The notes: a model not told the origin generated them from the letters alone. DNA of 64,000 nt from Tridacna crocea (GCA_943736015.1 OX031072.1:10815501-10879500); one strand, 5' to 3'. Positions 46,901-51,385 are shown, counted from the stretch's first letter. Program-made: numbers and translations.

Positions 46901-49900
46901 AAAAAATTTTGGACTCTTCCAAACCGAAAGAGTTTGCAGATGACAACTTTAGATTTTGAGAAAATGGCAGAAAGTTCTCAAAAAGGGTAAAAAACACTGT
47001 GAGAAAAGGAGAAATTGCTCGTTACGAGAAATTTCTCCATTTCCCACAGTGTTTTCAAAAGACTTTTACTGCAGACATGTAAAAACCAGGGCTTGTTTGG
47101 GAAAGGGTAAATTTAAAATCAATCATTTACAGGGCATAAACTACACAGACCAAGACGGAGATAAGCTGCAAGTGGCTAGTAAGCACACAGAGACAAGCCT
47201 AGGGACAAGTGAAGGAAATAGTGCTGCTAATCTGGAAAGTAGAACTGTAGAGAATATAACAACAGATAGGTCAGGTGTAGTAGAGGAAGGTGCTATAAAT
47301 AAAACAGTTAACTTATGTGGTGCAGTAAAGATAGTAGAAGTTAGAAGTCTTATTAAGGAATGGATCAGTTCTACACCAGGTGGGTCTTTAGAAAATTTCT
47401 CCATCTGCCTTAACCCTTTACCACACGAAAAATAATACACCTATAACCAAACCAAAAGCAGTTGCAGACAACAAACAAATATGATTCAAATTGTAGAAGT
47501 TGCCTTGAATAGGGTAGAAAATATTGACGGAAAATGCTGTTTTCCAGTATTTTCATTTGCCATTTTTTTTTTTCAAAAGTTTTTTTTCTCAAGGTTGTGT
47601 TTTTCTAAACCTGTGTTTAAAAATATCATTACAGTTTGGAAAAGTGTGGTGTTGTATGAGCTTAACTTGGTCCTTGTATGAGATATTTTTTTACCATAAT
47701 AGTGGAGGCAGACTTGGTAAGCTAAGTTGTTAACACAAAAAATGAAATGCTTAACTTTTTTGTTTTGAAATATAATTGAAATCTAGATATTTTAGAACTT
47801 CAAAACTAGTTTTTTCCAGAATGTTTGAAAGTGGTGAACAGGCCCGCATTTAAAATCAGACTACATGTATTATGTAGTCTGATCTTTATCTTTGCTGTCT
47901 GCAAAGAGACTTTTTAGGGCACCAATCTTTATACTTCCGCCCACAAAGTAGACGGGAGTATACTGGTTCCACAATGTCTATCAATCTGTCTTTCTGTCAA
48001 TTTGTCTGTCACAGGTGTGCATATTTTTGAAAATCATTTCCTTGCTCCAACTCAATAGCAAGGGTCCTGAAAGCTTATGGAAGTGTTGCTTATGACCCAA
48101 GGAGATACCCTCTTGTTTTGGGATCACAGGGGTCAAGGGTTACTAGTTTCTTTCTGGATTTTTCTACTTCATTGACAAGGTGATAATGGGGCGCATTTGT
48201 CTGCTTTCCCACAGTTCTAGTTAGCGTGATGAATCGATAAAAAACTTTTTCAATTTTGTATCTTCATGTCAAATTTTACGCCTAACAGGTGCAAGAAGGC
48301 ACAGGTTACAACTGATAAACAATGCATTTCATTTCCTTGGGGGCCATCAAACGAAGCCCTGTTATCATTTCCAGTTTTAAGTTGAAGAAAAATCCCTTGA
48401 GTTTCTTTATCATGTTCTCCATGTTGATTGATTATTTATGTCTACATAGTTGACCAATGTCTGAACCATTCTTCACTCAATTAAGTTTTAACAGTGTTTT
48501 TTTCTCTGTGGCTGTAAAAATAAATCTTAATGTATGACCTTTCAGTGCCACAAGCTGAGGACGAGGAAGTGTTTCTCGAGTACATTCATGCCCTTGTGAG
48601 AGATAAAAACCTGGAACAAGTTGACCTTGTTCTAAAGACTTTGTGCAGGTTTGTTGGACAAAGTTAATACATTGTATTTACAAAAATATATACTGCTGTT
48701 AACCCTTTACCCATCCAATCCTAGGTTTTCATGACCCTTGGAAAGATGGCTTTTAAAAACATTTTCAGAGAAGAAGAAAATGCTGGTAACCATCATTTTT
48801 GCCTTTTCCTACAATGTTTTCTATCTTGACAGCTGAATTTGACTTTAACCAATTTTGAATATACTGTCTTCTGATCTTTGGAAATTTAAAGAGTCCAAAT
48901 TCCAAAAATTTGTTGTTAGGAAAAGGATTAACCCTTTTCAAAAAAACTACACAATCCCAAAGTTTTATCAACCACAAAGAAAAAAATCTATTGAAAACAC
49001 TGGGAAAAAAAGAAAATGCAAGAAATCCACATAATTATCCTCCTTTTCCCACAATATTTTCTACCCATTCTGAGAATTATTGTATCTTTATAGCTTTATT
49101 TAATTTGTCATCTGCAAATGCTTTCAATTTGGACAAGTCTAAAATTTTATTGTTTGGTACCAGTGTACAGGGCTTTAACCTTTTGGCACACATCCCCAAT
49201 TTTAATGACCTTAACTCATTACCAAATCACCAAATTTTAGGTTTGTCCAAATCAAAATAATTTCCAGAGGACAAAATAAAAGTGACTGAACATTTGAAAT
49301 TTGTTTTGTGAAAGGTAGAAAATGTGGGAAAAGGTAAAAATGCTGGTTTCCAGCATTTTCTTCTTTTTCCACAATGTTTTCTAAAGTCTTCTTCCTCAGG
49401 CTTATCAAAAGTAGGGATTGTGTAGTAATTGGTTAAGAAATAGGACTTATGAAAATATGTAGGAAAAGGAGAAAATGCTTGTAACTAGTGTTTTCTCCTC
49501 AGCCCTCAGTGTTCTCTTTTTTCGGACACAAGTATCATCACTAGAGTCACATTTAATTTGTATCGGCAAATGGTTTCAAAGTGAACAAGTCTAAAATTTT
49601 GGCCCTCAGTAAAGAGTTAACCCTTTACTACACAACGATGACTTTTAACAACCCTTGAAAAAAGCCTTTTGAAAATATTTTGGGAAAAGGAGAAAATGTT
49701 GGCAATAAGCATTTTGTCCATTTCCCAAAATGTTTTCTACTCCATGTAAAATGATTTCACTGTTTAATCCACACTGAAATAGTCTGCAAATGCTTTCAAT
49801 TTGGACAAAGCTTAAATTTTGTTGTCTGGTAAAGGGTTAAACTAGGGAGTCGCATGTTGATTCTTTATACCCCACAAAACCAATGTTTTCGGGGGGTATA

Positions 49901-51385
49901 TTGGAATCAGCCTGTCTGTCCGTGTGTGTGTGTGTGTTTATACAAAACACTAGTAATTGCCTGTGTCTGTCAAAGCGATGGCCGGGGTATCAAGTCACAT
50001 TCAGTGACAGCTGTTGTTTTCTCAGCCAATTTCTTACTGAGGATTCATAATATGTGTAGTTATTGTGACAAGATTTCACGTTACTTTCACTGCTGAATAT
50101 TTTTTTAAAAATGTTAATGAGAAAGTACCCAGTGACTTTGAGAGAATATTGATCAAAGTACTAGTAAAGAAACTTTAGGAAAGCATAGGTGCGCTGGGTG
50201 CCGCTACTGAAATAATGAAGAAAATGGCCTTAACCCTTTACCACACAATGACAACTTTTAACGCCCCTGGGGAAGAAGATTTTTGAAAACATTGTGGGTA
50301 AAGAAGAAAATGCTGTTGACAAGCATTTTTTCCTTTACCCACAATTTTTTTCGTGGGTAAAAGAGAAAATGCTGTTTACAAGCATTTTTTTCCTTTTCCC
50401 ACAATTTTTTAATCATTTCAATAAACAGTTGCACCTTTTGAGCCATATTGAAATTGTTGTCTGCAAATGCTTTCAATTTAAAAAGGGCTAAAATTTTGTT
50501 TTCTTGTAAAAGGGAAAAACACCAAACAAGCCAAGCCATGGTAGCTCAGTTGGTAGTGTACAGGACTTGAGAACAGGGGTCGCTGGTTCGATCCTGGCTT
50601 GGCTAATTTCTTTCCGAGGATTGGTGATAGTCATTGCAACATTTTTCTCTCACCACTGACAATTGCTTTGTTGATGGTTATGTGGGAAAGCAGCCAGTGG
50701 TTTGGAAAGAATATTGTGCTAAGCAATGGTAAAAAATTCAAGGAAACCATGGATAGGTGCACTGGCCATTGCGGTACAACTGAAAGTATGTTGAAAACAG
50801 TATTTAACACCAAACAATCAATCAATCAGACATCAAACAAATTCTTACCTTTGTAAAGCACCGAGTGTGACTTGCCATTATTTACGAACAGCATAGATGA
50901 AGATAAGTATTTCACTTTTGGAAAAGTCTATCACTTTGTCATCTGAAAAAGAATCATGCACAAAATGCTTAGGGGGTGCTTTCATATTTTACAAGCTGTG
51001 TTTTCCAGCAAGTTTTGCCTTTTCATCAGAACAGATGACATATTTGCCCCAATTTTAATGACACTGCCAAATGCAGAGGTCTGCATTTATCTGAAATTTT
51101 TGCAAAATTTAGAAATTGCTTGTGGCATGTTTTTCAATTTGGAAGACAAAATTTGCTTATCCTAATGATTTGTCTTTCTGTTTTTCTTACAGGTAATGAT
51201 TTAATTTTGAGAAAGTCTTGACATGTACAGATATCTACAGAAAATGATGTTCACCTTTTTTTTGCAGGAATATAGACAGAACTGACAACACAGACTGGTT
51301 CATGGCCTTGACAAGGATATCATCACAGACACAGTCTATTGTTAAAGAATACCATGGATACAGTCTGGGATCTATTACTGTTTGA
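25871..51385 (+). CDS. REV1: REV1 DNA polymerase, 20 coding exons
   Basis: Spliced product 1,298 aa: exons 25871-25927, 26821-26953, 28113-28281, 29174-29817, 30509-30667, 31354-31484, 32077-32201, 34737-34891, 35531-35650, 36581-36801, 37698-37842, 38941-39071, 40244-40785, 41725-41905, 42909-43148, 44199-44347, 45495-45621, 47133-47379, 48546-48648, 51268-51385. All junctions are GT/AG and all phases agree. Layout: N-terminal RRGG..GWDGWGGYM motif, BRCT (about 49-135), Y-family core (about 310-730; D317, D319, S482-C-D484-E485), basic/acidic spacer, UBM1 (LP at 980-981), UBM2 (LP at 1060-1061), C-terminal domain (about 1205-1298). The known role is dCMP insertion opposite damaged or abasic template and scaffolding of other translesion polymerases at ubiquitinated PCNA. 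Human REV1 is close in length (about 1,251 aa). Introns are full of MITEs. An AG at 25860-25861 suggests an upstream non-coding exon. Confidence 0.95.
25983..26078 (-). mobile_element. M1 MITE, internal deletion
   Basis: TTAA at 25979-25982 and 26079-26082. The outer left part and one hairpin arm remain; the deletion joins GATGCTGG to TTTAAAGTTTTGTTGTTTGG, so both termini are B-like. It lies in REV1 intron 1. Confidence 0.75.
26271..26482 (+). mobile_element. M1 hairpin MITE
   Basis: A-core-B copy (CTTTACCACACAATCCCAAC to TTGTTTGGTAAAGAG). The hairpin is altered in step on both arms (AAAAAAGGCTAGTAACCAGC / CCCTTTCTCC). REV1 intron 1. Confidence 0.85.
26541..26757 (+). mobile_element. M1 subfamily B MITE
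   Basis: TTAA at 26537-26540 and 26758-26761. Core: AAAAGGTGAAATTGCTTGTG ATGAGCAATTTCACCTTTT, the same alternative hairpin as 6446-6666. It ends 63 bp before REV1 exon 2. Confidence 0.9.
26821..26953 (+). CDS. REV1: REV1 exon 2 (start of BRCT)
   Basis: Reads GGYMNAKRQKLKEQFEKET, then SKIFKGITIHVNGYT, ending in phase 1 at GTAAGA. GGYM plus KxQKLxEQF and IFxGxxIxVNGYT are REV1 signatures; residues 20-63. Confidence 0.95.
26987..27183 (+). mobile_element. M1 subfamily C MITE
   Basis: TTAA at 26983-26986 and 27184-27187. Ends CCCTTTCCCAAACAAGCCC and CTCGTTTGGGAAAGGG. The core (GGAGAAATTACTCATAATGA / GCAATCCCTCC) differs from subfamilies A and B. Relatives: 46888-47107, 31502-31610. Confidence 0.85.
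27188..27490. mobile_element. Composite M1 MITE (A-core-B-core-A)
   Basis: It follows the preceding copy's right TTAA directly. An A end, a hairpin core and most of a B end (to AATCTAAAATTTTTTG) run into a second half core (AAAATGCTGGTAACCATTTT) and an inverted A end. The element therefore contains two fused copies, one lacking its B half. Confidence 0.7.
27600..27842. mobile_element. M1-related element with an extra long hairpin
   Basis: Arms 27624-27658 and 27670-27704 (TACCATGCATGCACTAGAGA and its near complement) form a stem of about 33 bp with an 11-base loop. The right side then reads as M1 (AAGCATTTTCTCC...TTTTTAGGTAATGGTTAA). Confidence 0.7.
27843..28112 (+). repeat. Three tandem ~98-bp repeats ending at the exon 3 acceptor
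   Basis: GAACAGTGTACAACTTGGAA and variants start at 27844, 27941 and 28040; each unit has CAGTTATTTG, GTAGAAAGAATGCTTTCC-type and TATCATA-type motifs. The third unit contains the polypyrimidine tract and CTTCAG acceptor of REV1 exon 3; the other two have lost or never had the AG. Confidence 0.85.
28113..28281 (+). CDS. REV1: REV1 exon 3 (BRCT)
   Basis: Encodes residues 64-119: ELKRLMMLHGGSYEHYLYR, VTHVIATNLPDSKVRELKG, VVRPEWITE. The GG turn and the W of RPEW are the BRCT landmarks. Donor GTAGGA, phase 2. Confidence 0.95.
28350..29173. other. REV1 intron 3 with M2 fragment and other repeats
   Basis: An M2 hairpin fragment is at about 28415-28480 (TAGATCCAAGATCAGAGTG / AGTCTGATCTTGATC). The rest (28480-28960, starting ATGCCCAAAGGTTTGTATT and CTGTCTGTATGTCTGTC) resembles the sequences at 47930 and 49868. 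A T10 run is at about 28967-28978. Confidence 0.5.
29174..29817 (+). CDS. REV1: REV1 exon 4 (linker and first catalytic motif)
   Basis: Residues 120-334. It completes the BRCT (SIAAGKLLSYTNYLLYT), runs through a Ser/Thr-rich linker, then the N-digit helix region (FLNEFYSNSRLHFLSTWKAE) and enters the palm at RCVMHIDMDCFFVSVGLRNR; D317 and D319 are in DMDCFF. Donor AAAAG|GTATTG, phase 1. Confidence 0.96.
29898..30020 (+). mobile_element. M1 MITE, B half replaced by SINE
   Basis: CTTAACCACATAATCCCAAG and a mismatched core (GGAGAAAATACTGATTACAG). After CTTTTCTAGTCTTTCAAAGA the B half is missing and SINE-like sequence begins. Confidence 0.7.
30020..30350 (+). repeat. SINE body, partial tandem
   Basis: Two overlapping runs of the SINE body occur: GGATTTATTCCTCTCTCAGG at about 30048 and GGATTCAATCCTCTCTCAAC at about 30297, each followed by TGTTTGACAATGG- or TGCTTGACAGTGG-like sequence and GGAAAGCAGC. 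The tRNA-like head is not seen. Confidence 0.6.
30509..30667 (+). CDS. REV1: REV1 exon 5
   Basis: Reads (G)KPVAVTHSKGKGTVPDSES, then a Lys-rich stretch (MKGSKKGKKSAANPSQLAVI). KPVAVTxxxG is the palm/finger segment of Y-family polymerases. Phase 1 at both ends. Confidence 0.94.
30677..30922 (+). mobile_element. M1 MITE with a foreign filler in the hairpin loop
   Basis: A-core-B copy in REV1 intron 5, starting 9 bp after the donor of exon 5. Between the arms lies an extra piece, TGAACCATCGAGGAAACAG, that resembles REV1 exon 4 (29458-29476, TGAACCACCGAGGAAACA). Confidence 0.8.
31354..31484 (+). CDS. REV1: REV1 exon 6
   Basis: Reads GEDLGFPDKSDSDSESDSE then NTFHSFAEIASCSYEARQ. The acidic serine-rich insert precedes the conserved FAEIASCSYEAR palm segment. 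Ends in phase 0 at GTAAGA. Confidence 0.93.
31502..31610 (-). mobile_element. M1 MITE, core deleted
   Basis: CTTTCCCAAACAACAAAATT joins GTGTTTTCAAAAGCCTTC and GAATTGTTTGGGAAAGGGTT. The hairpin is gone; ends are C-like. It starts about 17 bp after the exon 6 donor. Confidence 0.75.
32077..32201 (+). CDS. REV1: REV1 exon 7
   Basis: Reads RGVKNGMFMGKAKTICPELV, TIPYDFEQYKAVSKILYDTV, AR. GMxMGxAKxxCPxLxxxPYDFExY is diagnostic for the REV1/Y-family fingers-palm. Phase 2 donor. Confidence 0.96.
32239..32456 (+). mobile_element. Degenerate M1 MITE
   Basis: TTAA (32235-32238) then CCCCTTACCAAACAGTCCC; shortened core AAAAGGAGAAAATGCTATTA / GCATTTTATCTTTTTC. The B end is decayed and abuts the start of the 156-bp array element. 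Confidence 0.7.
32461..34352 (+). mobile_element. Element with 11 tandem 156-bp units, Helitron/helentron-like ends
   Basis: GCAATAACTCAAAAATTAAG recurs at 32561, 32717, 32873, 33029, 33185, 33341, 33498, 33654, 33810, 33966 and 34122, almost exactly 156 bp apart. The left flank reads AACAAGAGCGGCAAATTGTC, AGATACGCCCGTC. The right flank has (CCCG)n and ends with a hairpin (ATACGTCCC...GGGCGTAT, about 34307-34334). Tandem cores between conserved ends are known in bivalve pearl-type and helentron elements; the roughly 160-bp unit length also recalls the BIV160 satellite. That link is from memory and unverified. REV1 intron 7. Confidence 0.75.
34262..34291 (+). repeat. CCCG microsatellite
   Basis: Seven or so CCCG units (CGTCCGCCCGCCCGCCCGCC), the only very GC-rich tract in the window, placed between the 156-bp array and the terminal hairpin. 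Confidence 0.9.
34737..34891 (+). CDS. REV1: REV1 exon 8 (second catalytic motif)
   Basis: Residues 473-524: SYSHDIEAVSCDEMLVDCTE, then EFATLLRAEILSKTGCCASA, GLG. SCDE holds the second metal-binding pair (D484, E485). Phase 1 donor. Confidence 0.97.
35140..35235 (+). repeat. M2 hairpin MITE fragment
   Basis: GTGTAGAAGAAAGATCAGACTGC, a damaged second arm (ATCTTATCTTGATGTACAC) and ACAGCCTAAGGGCTGAA on the right. REV1 intron 8. Confidence 0.6.
35531..35650 (+). CDS. REV1: REV1 exon 9
   Basis: Reads (A)SNILLAKMATRKAKPNGQF, HLPTDMVHEFLKPQSVKDIP, G. NxLLAxMATRKAKPxGQ marks the palm/thumb transition. Phase 1 at both ends. Confidence 0.96.
35657..35795 (+). mobile_element. Decayed M1 MITE
   Basis: ACTTTGCCAAACAATCCTG and a worn hairpin (GGGGAAAAACAAGAAAACTG, TATCCCCTTG). 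It starts less than 10 bp after the exon 9 donor. Confidence 0.5.
35801..36021 (-). mobile_element. M1 MITE
   Basis: B-core-A order; core AAGGAGAAAACTGCTTGCTA / GCAGCATTTGCCCC, moderately diverged; right end TTGTGTGGTAAAGGG. REV1 intron 9. Confidence 0.75.
36288..36513 (-). mobile_element. M1 hairpin MITE
   Basis: TTAA at 36284-36287 and 36514-36517. Core AAAAGGAAAAATTGCTGGCT ACCAGCATTTTTTTCCCC. It lies about 65 bp upstream of REV1 exon 10. Confidence 0.85.
36581..36801 (+). CDS. REV1: REV1 exon 10 (thumb to little finger)
   Basis: Residues 565-638: GVGWSLTKRFEAMNVFTCGD, LQREFGPKTGQSLYRYCRG, DDRPVKIEQQRKSVSAEINY, GIRFER. GPKTGQxLYRxCRGxDDRPV is strongly REV1-like. Donor GTATGT, phase 0. Confidence 0.97.
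36840..37440. repeat. Two R3 repeat copies
   Basis: First copy 36840-36930 (AAAAAGGGACC..., GTCAACC/CAGGCTGACAAGGGTCAAC hairpin). Second 37110-37440 (TGAAAAGAGGTTTCATGCATG, CAGACTGACCTGGGTCAAAA, TCCCCTTTTGATCC). REV1 intron 10. Confidence 0.6.
37698..37842 (+). CDS. REV1: REV1 exon 11 (little finger)
   Basis: Reads DSEAYKFIQELSEEVCSRLH, NIQMKGKTITLKLMIRREDA, PKATCKFM. MKGKxxTLKxMxR is the little-finger strand. The reading frame stays open into the intron but the donor ATGG|GTAAAT fits exon 12 (GHGICN). Confidence 0.94.
38011..38260 (+). repeat. M2 element with a perfect 96-bp tandem duplication
   Basis: TGTGTTAATATTTTAAAGCT starts at 38011 and again at 38107 and the two units match throughout. 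The right unit continues into a full M2 hairpin (TCAGACTGCACTTTCTGTGC AGTCTGATCTT) and end (GCACTTAGCAGCCTAAG). Confidence 0.9.
38286..38355 (+). repeat. M2 fragment
   Basis: AGATCAAAGATCAGACTGCA and CAGTCAGATCTCTATCTACA form the M2 hairpin; no ends. Confidence 0.6.
38387..38720 (-). mobile_element. Degenerate M1 MITE plus fragment
   Basis: Decayed B-core-A copy (38387-38630) followed by an isolated A-plus-core piece (38660-38715: GGAGGCTTTAGAAAATATTG, GGAGAAAATGCTGG). REV1 intron 11. Confidence 0.6.
38941..39071 (+). CDS. REV1: REV1 exon 12 (little finger)
   Basis: Reads GHGICNNFSKSVTLPMATDD, PKVVGQECLSILKQQKYVAS, DLRG. GHGxCxNxxxxxxLxxATDD matches the little finger end. Donor GTATGA, phase 0. 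Confidence 0.95.
39109..39346 (+). mobile_element. M1 MITE, diverged
   Basis: GACTACACAATCCTGAGTTT, core GGAGAAAATGCTGGTAACCG, right end TTTGTGGTTTGTTAAAGGGG. Confidence 0.7.
39655..39860 (-). repeat. SINE body on the minus strand
   Basis: GCACCTGTCCACACTTTCC, AAACAATGATCAGTGGTGAG and CACAATGGCAATCATCAATC are complements of the SINE body at 50600-50790; box-B-like TTGGTATTCAAGCCAGGGAC follows. Confidence 0.65.
40009..40212 (+). mobile_element. M2 hairpin MITE next to the exon 13 acceptor
   Basis: TTAA at 40005-40008; the right copy is TTGA (40213-40216). Ends CCCTTATCCTGCTA and TAGCAGCCTGAGGG; central hairpin AGATCAGACTGCACGTTCTG / TGCAGTCTGGTCTTGATCT. It stops 31 bp before exon 13. Confidence 0.88.
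40244..40785 (+). CDS. REV1: REV1 exon 13 (charged spacer)
   Basis: It begins IGIQVQRLESAMIGNQQS, the last conserved residues of the polymerase region, and continues as about 165 residues rich in K, E, N and S with no domain. Such spacer is expected between little finger and UBMs and is probably disordered. Donor CA|GTGAGT, phase 2. Confidence 0.9.
40889..41104 (+). mobile_element. M1 hairpin MITE
   Basis: TTAA at 40885-40888 (a second at 40892). Core GGAGGAAATGCTGGAAAGCA GCATTTTCTCC. The right end runs into a copy of the exon 13 donor region (41105) instead of TTAA. Confidence 0.8.
41105..41143 (+). repeat. Duplicate of REV1 exon 13 end and donor
   Basis: GATTTAGGACAGTGAGTAAC and the next 19 bases nearly repeat 40774-40812, including the splice donor. 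The two copies bracket the M1 element. Confidence 0.85.
41165..41275 (+). repeat. M2 fragment
   Basis: CTGTAGATCAAGATCAGATG, CACATTTTGTGCAATC and AGATCTTGGAGCTACACTG form the M2 hairpin. Confidence 0.65.
41400..41520 (+). repeat. Half copy of the foldback MITE at 7475
   Basis: TATTCAACAACCATTCTTAA and AAATTCTGATTGGCTATTTA correspond to the left half of 7475-7663; the right half is missing or strongly altered. Confidence 0.7.
41725..41905 (+). CDS. REV1: REV1 exon 14
   Basis: Reads RQVLSSQLPPLPCLPELRSP, DSHQTSTTDVNTPETASVIP, ending FPSPSQ at GTATAG. It completes codon phase 2 from exon 13. Pro/Ser-rich spacer before UBM1; residues about 911-971. Confidence 0.88.
41916..41987 (-). mobile_element. 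M1 B-end fragment
   Basis: AACTCTTTACCAATGGACAA to GTAGATGACACAGTGAACTT, ending at a TTAA shared with the next copy. Confidence 0.75.
41992..42205 (+). mobile_element. M1 MITE, left arm shortened
   Basis: TTAA at 41988-41991 and 42206-42209. AAAAGGAGAAAAACCAGCATT shows that the left arm tip is lost. Shares its right TTAA with the next copy. Confidence 0.85.
42210..42400 (-). mobile_element. M1 MITE, A end decayed
   Basis: CTTTACCAAAGGACAAAATC, then core GGAGAAAATGCTGGTTAACA. Third member of a chain 41916-42400. Confidence 0.75.
42400..42660 (+). repeat. tRNA-derived SINE
   Basis: CTAGTAGATCAGTTGGTAGA (box A region), GGTCGCTGGTTTGATCCCTG (box B), then the body and tail AACACCAGACAATCAATTAA as in 50535-50828. 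Confidence 0.8.
42690..42860. mobile_element. Hairpin MITE with empty TTAA
   Basis: AAACCCTATGTTGTGGGTAC (42707) pairs with GTACCCATAACATAGGGTTT (42764). It ends ...ATCAGGAGCTCTGC. The TTAA near 42794 is unoccupied here but carries an M1 copy in the relative at 2820-3195. Confidence 0.8.
42909..43148 (+). CDS. REV1: REV1 exon 15 (UBM1)
   Basis: Begins IDPEVLRELPQDIRLQVEKE, a ubiquitin-binding motif with the invariant LP (980-981), then a spacer ending VPLPSSSQ. Binding of ubiquitinated PCNA is the known role. Exactly 80 codons, phase 0 at both ends; the acceptor (TTTTTATCAAG) has a weak pyrimidine tract. Confidence 0.93.
43822..44041 (+). mobile_element. M1 hairpin MITE
   Basis: TTAA at 43818-43821 and 44042-44045. 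Complete A-core-B copy with centre GGTTACC, an exception to the usual orientation rule. REV1 intron 15. An A20 run lies upstream at 43383-43402. Confidence 0.9.
44199..44347 (+). CDS. REV1: REV1 exon 16 (UBM2)
   Basis: Begins LDISCLNALPESLQNEIRQA, the second ubiquitin-binding motif (LP at 1060-1061), then a Ser-rich tail. Donor AG|GTGAGT, phase 2. Confidence 0.94.
44360..45015 (+). repeat. GGATGG/GAGTGGAT minisatellite
   Basis: About 650 bp of irregular units such as GAGTGGATGGGTAGGTGAGT. Long open frames on its minus strand simply reflect the repeat. REV1 intron 16. Confidence 0.9.
45495..45621 (+). CDS. REV1: REV1 exon 17
   Basis: Reads SPAKRSPHFKVPKGRPSTRG, RKKGSSKKLVFKDQQKFVPE, EK. Basic, with an AT-hook-like KGRPSTRGRKKG; may contribute to nuclear localisation (inferred). 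Acceptor TTTTTCAAAG, donor GTACGA. Confidence 0.85.
45652..45870. repeat. R3 repeat copy
   Basis: GTGAAAAGGGGGCTTAATAC, CTGACCTCAGTCAAAACTTT and ACAAATCTATCTCATGATTC; the right part repeats the R3 body. Confidence 0.65.
45872..46096 (-). mobile_element. M1 hairpin MITE
   Basis: Right TTAA at 46097-46100. B-core-A copy with core GGAGAAAATGCTGGTTACC and its full complement. A piece of R3 (CCCCCTTTTGCCAGAAC) follows. Confidence 0.88.
46361..46562 (-). mobile_element. M1 MITE, one arm lost
   Basis: ACTCTTCATCAAACGACAAA to TTGTGTGGTAAAGGGC; GGAGAAAATGCTTCTTTTTGC shows that most of the right arm is missing. Confidence 0.75.
46888..47107 (-). mobile_element. M1 subfamily C MITE
   Basis: TTAA at 46884-46887. 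Core GGAGAAATTGCTCGTTACGA / GAAATTTCTCC; ends CCCTTTGCCAAACAAAAAA and CTTGTTTGGGAAAGGG. It ends 25 bp before REV1 exon 18. Confidence 0.85.
47133..47379 (+). CDS. REV1: REV1 exon 18 (spacer and start of CTD)
   Basis: Mostly polar spacer (GINYTDQDGDKLQVASKHTE...), then LCGAVKIVEVRSLIKEWIS, the first helix of the C-terminal domain, ending STPG. Phase 1 donor GTGGGT. Confidence 0.9.
47414..47640 (-). mobile_element. Decayed M1 MITE
   Basis: TTAA (47410-47413), CCCTTTACCACACGAAAAAT, GTTGCAGACAACAAAC, AGGGTAGAAAATATTGACGG; right arm and A end degraded. Confidence 0.6.
47840..48120 (+). repeat. M2 fragment and CTGTCTGTC-type repeat start
   Basis: ATCAGACTACATGTATTATG TAGTCTGATCTTTATC is an M2 hairpin. 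From 47930 a different repeat begins (CGCCCACAAAGTAGACGGGA, GTATACTGG, CTGTCTTTCTGTC), resembling 49868-49950. REV1 intron 18. Confidence 0.55.
48546..48648 (+). CDS. REV1: REV1 exon 19 (CTD)
   Basis: Reads VPQAEDEEVFLEYIHALVRD, KNLEQVDLVLKTLCR. It corresponds to the middle helices of the C-terminal domain that docks polymerases eta, iota, kappa and the REV7 subunit of pol zeta. Phase 2 donor. Confidence 0.92.
48703..48927 (+). mobile_element. M1 MITE, first of a chained pair
   Basis: TTAA at 48699-48702 and 48928-48931. CCCTTTACCCATCCAATCC to TTTGTTGTTAGGAAAAGGA; diverged core. Confidence 0.85.
48932..49162 (+). mobile_element. M1 MITE, second of a chained pair
   Basis: It starts at the shared TTAA with CCCTTTTC and an A block (ACACAATCCCAAAGTTTTAT). 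Core decayed; B end ATTTTATTGTTTGGTACCAG. Same orientation as its neighbour. An A-end fragment follows at 49174-49210. Confidence 0.8.
49215..49432 (-). mobile_element. M1 hairpin MITE, chained
   Basis: TTAA at 49211-49214 and 49433-49436. Core AAAATGCTGGTTTCCAGCAT TTTCTTC. Confidence 0.88.
49437..49617 (+). mobile_element. M1 MITE, A end shortened, chained
   Basis: It follows the shared TTAA and lacks the outer A end (begins GAAATAGGACTTATGAAAAT). Core GGAGAAAATGCTTGTAACTA; right TTAA at 49618-49621, shared again. Confidence 0.8.
49622..49836 (+). mobile_element. M1 hairpin MITE, chained
   Basis: TTAA at 49618-49621 and 49837-49840. CCCTTTACTACACAACGATG to GTTGTCTGGTAAAGGG; core with several mismatches. 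Confidence 0.88.
49860..50100 (+). repeat. CTGTCTGTC-type repeat with GT microsatellite
   Basis: ATACCCCACAAAACCAATGT and TTCGGGGGGTATATTGG form a small inverted pair; CCTGTCTGTCCGTGTGTGTG follows. Related to 47930. Confidence 0.55.
50234..50518 (+). mobile_element. M1 MITE with two hairpin cores
   Basis: TTAA at 50230-50233. The core occurs twice in a row: GTAAAGAAGAAAATGCTGTT (50297) to CCTTTACCCACAA, and GTAAAAGAGAAAATGCTGTT (50355) to CCTTTTCCCACAA. One A end and one B end. Confidence 0.85.
50535..50828 (+). mobile_element. tRNA-derived SINE, best full copy
   Basis: Box A (GTAGCTCAGTTGGTAGTG) and box B (GCTGGTTCGATCCTGGC) are well kept at 50540-50600. The body ends AACACCAAACAATCAATCAA, a simple A/C/T-rich tail. 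Related copies: 12388, 30020, 39655, 42400, 58950. REV1 intron 19. Confidence 0.88.
50830..51267. other. REV1 intron 19, 3' part
   Basis: No repeat family or gene was recognised here; the last 15 bases are the pyrimidine tract and CAG of exon 20. Confidence 0.5.
51268..51385 (+). CDS. REV1: REV1 exon 20 (C terminus and stop)
   Basis: Reads NIDRTDNTDWFMALTRISSQ, TQSIVKEYHGYSLGSITV, then TGA at 51383-51385. W, then the Q.QVK.YG.L-type ending, fits the last helix and tail of the REV1 CTD. Confidence 0.94.

Noticed and set aside
50535..50610. Functional tRNA gene
   Set aside because: Same box A/B pattern, but it is the head of a dispersed SINE with several copies in this window.
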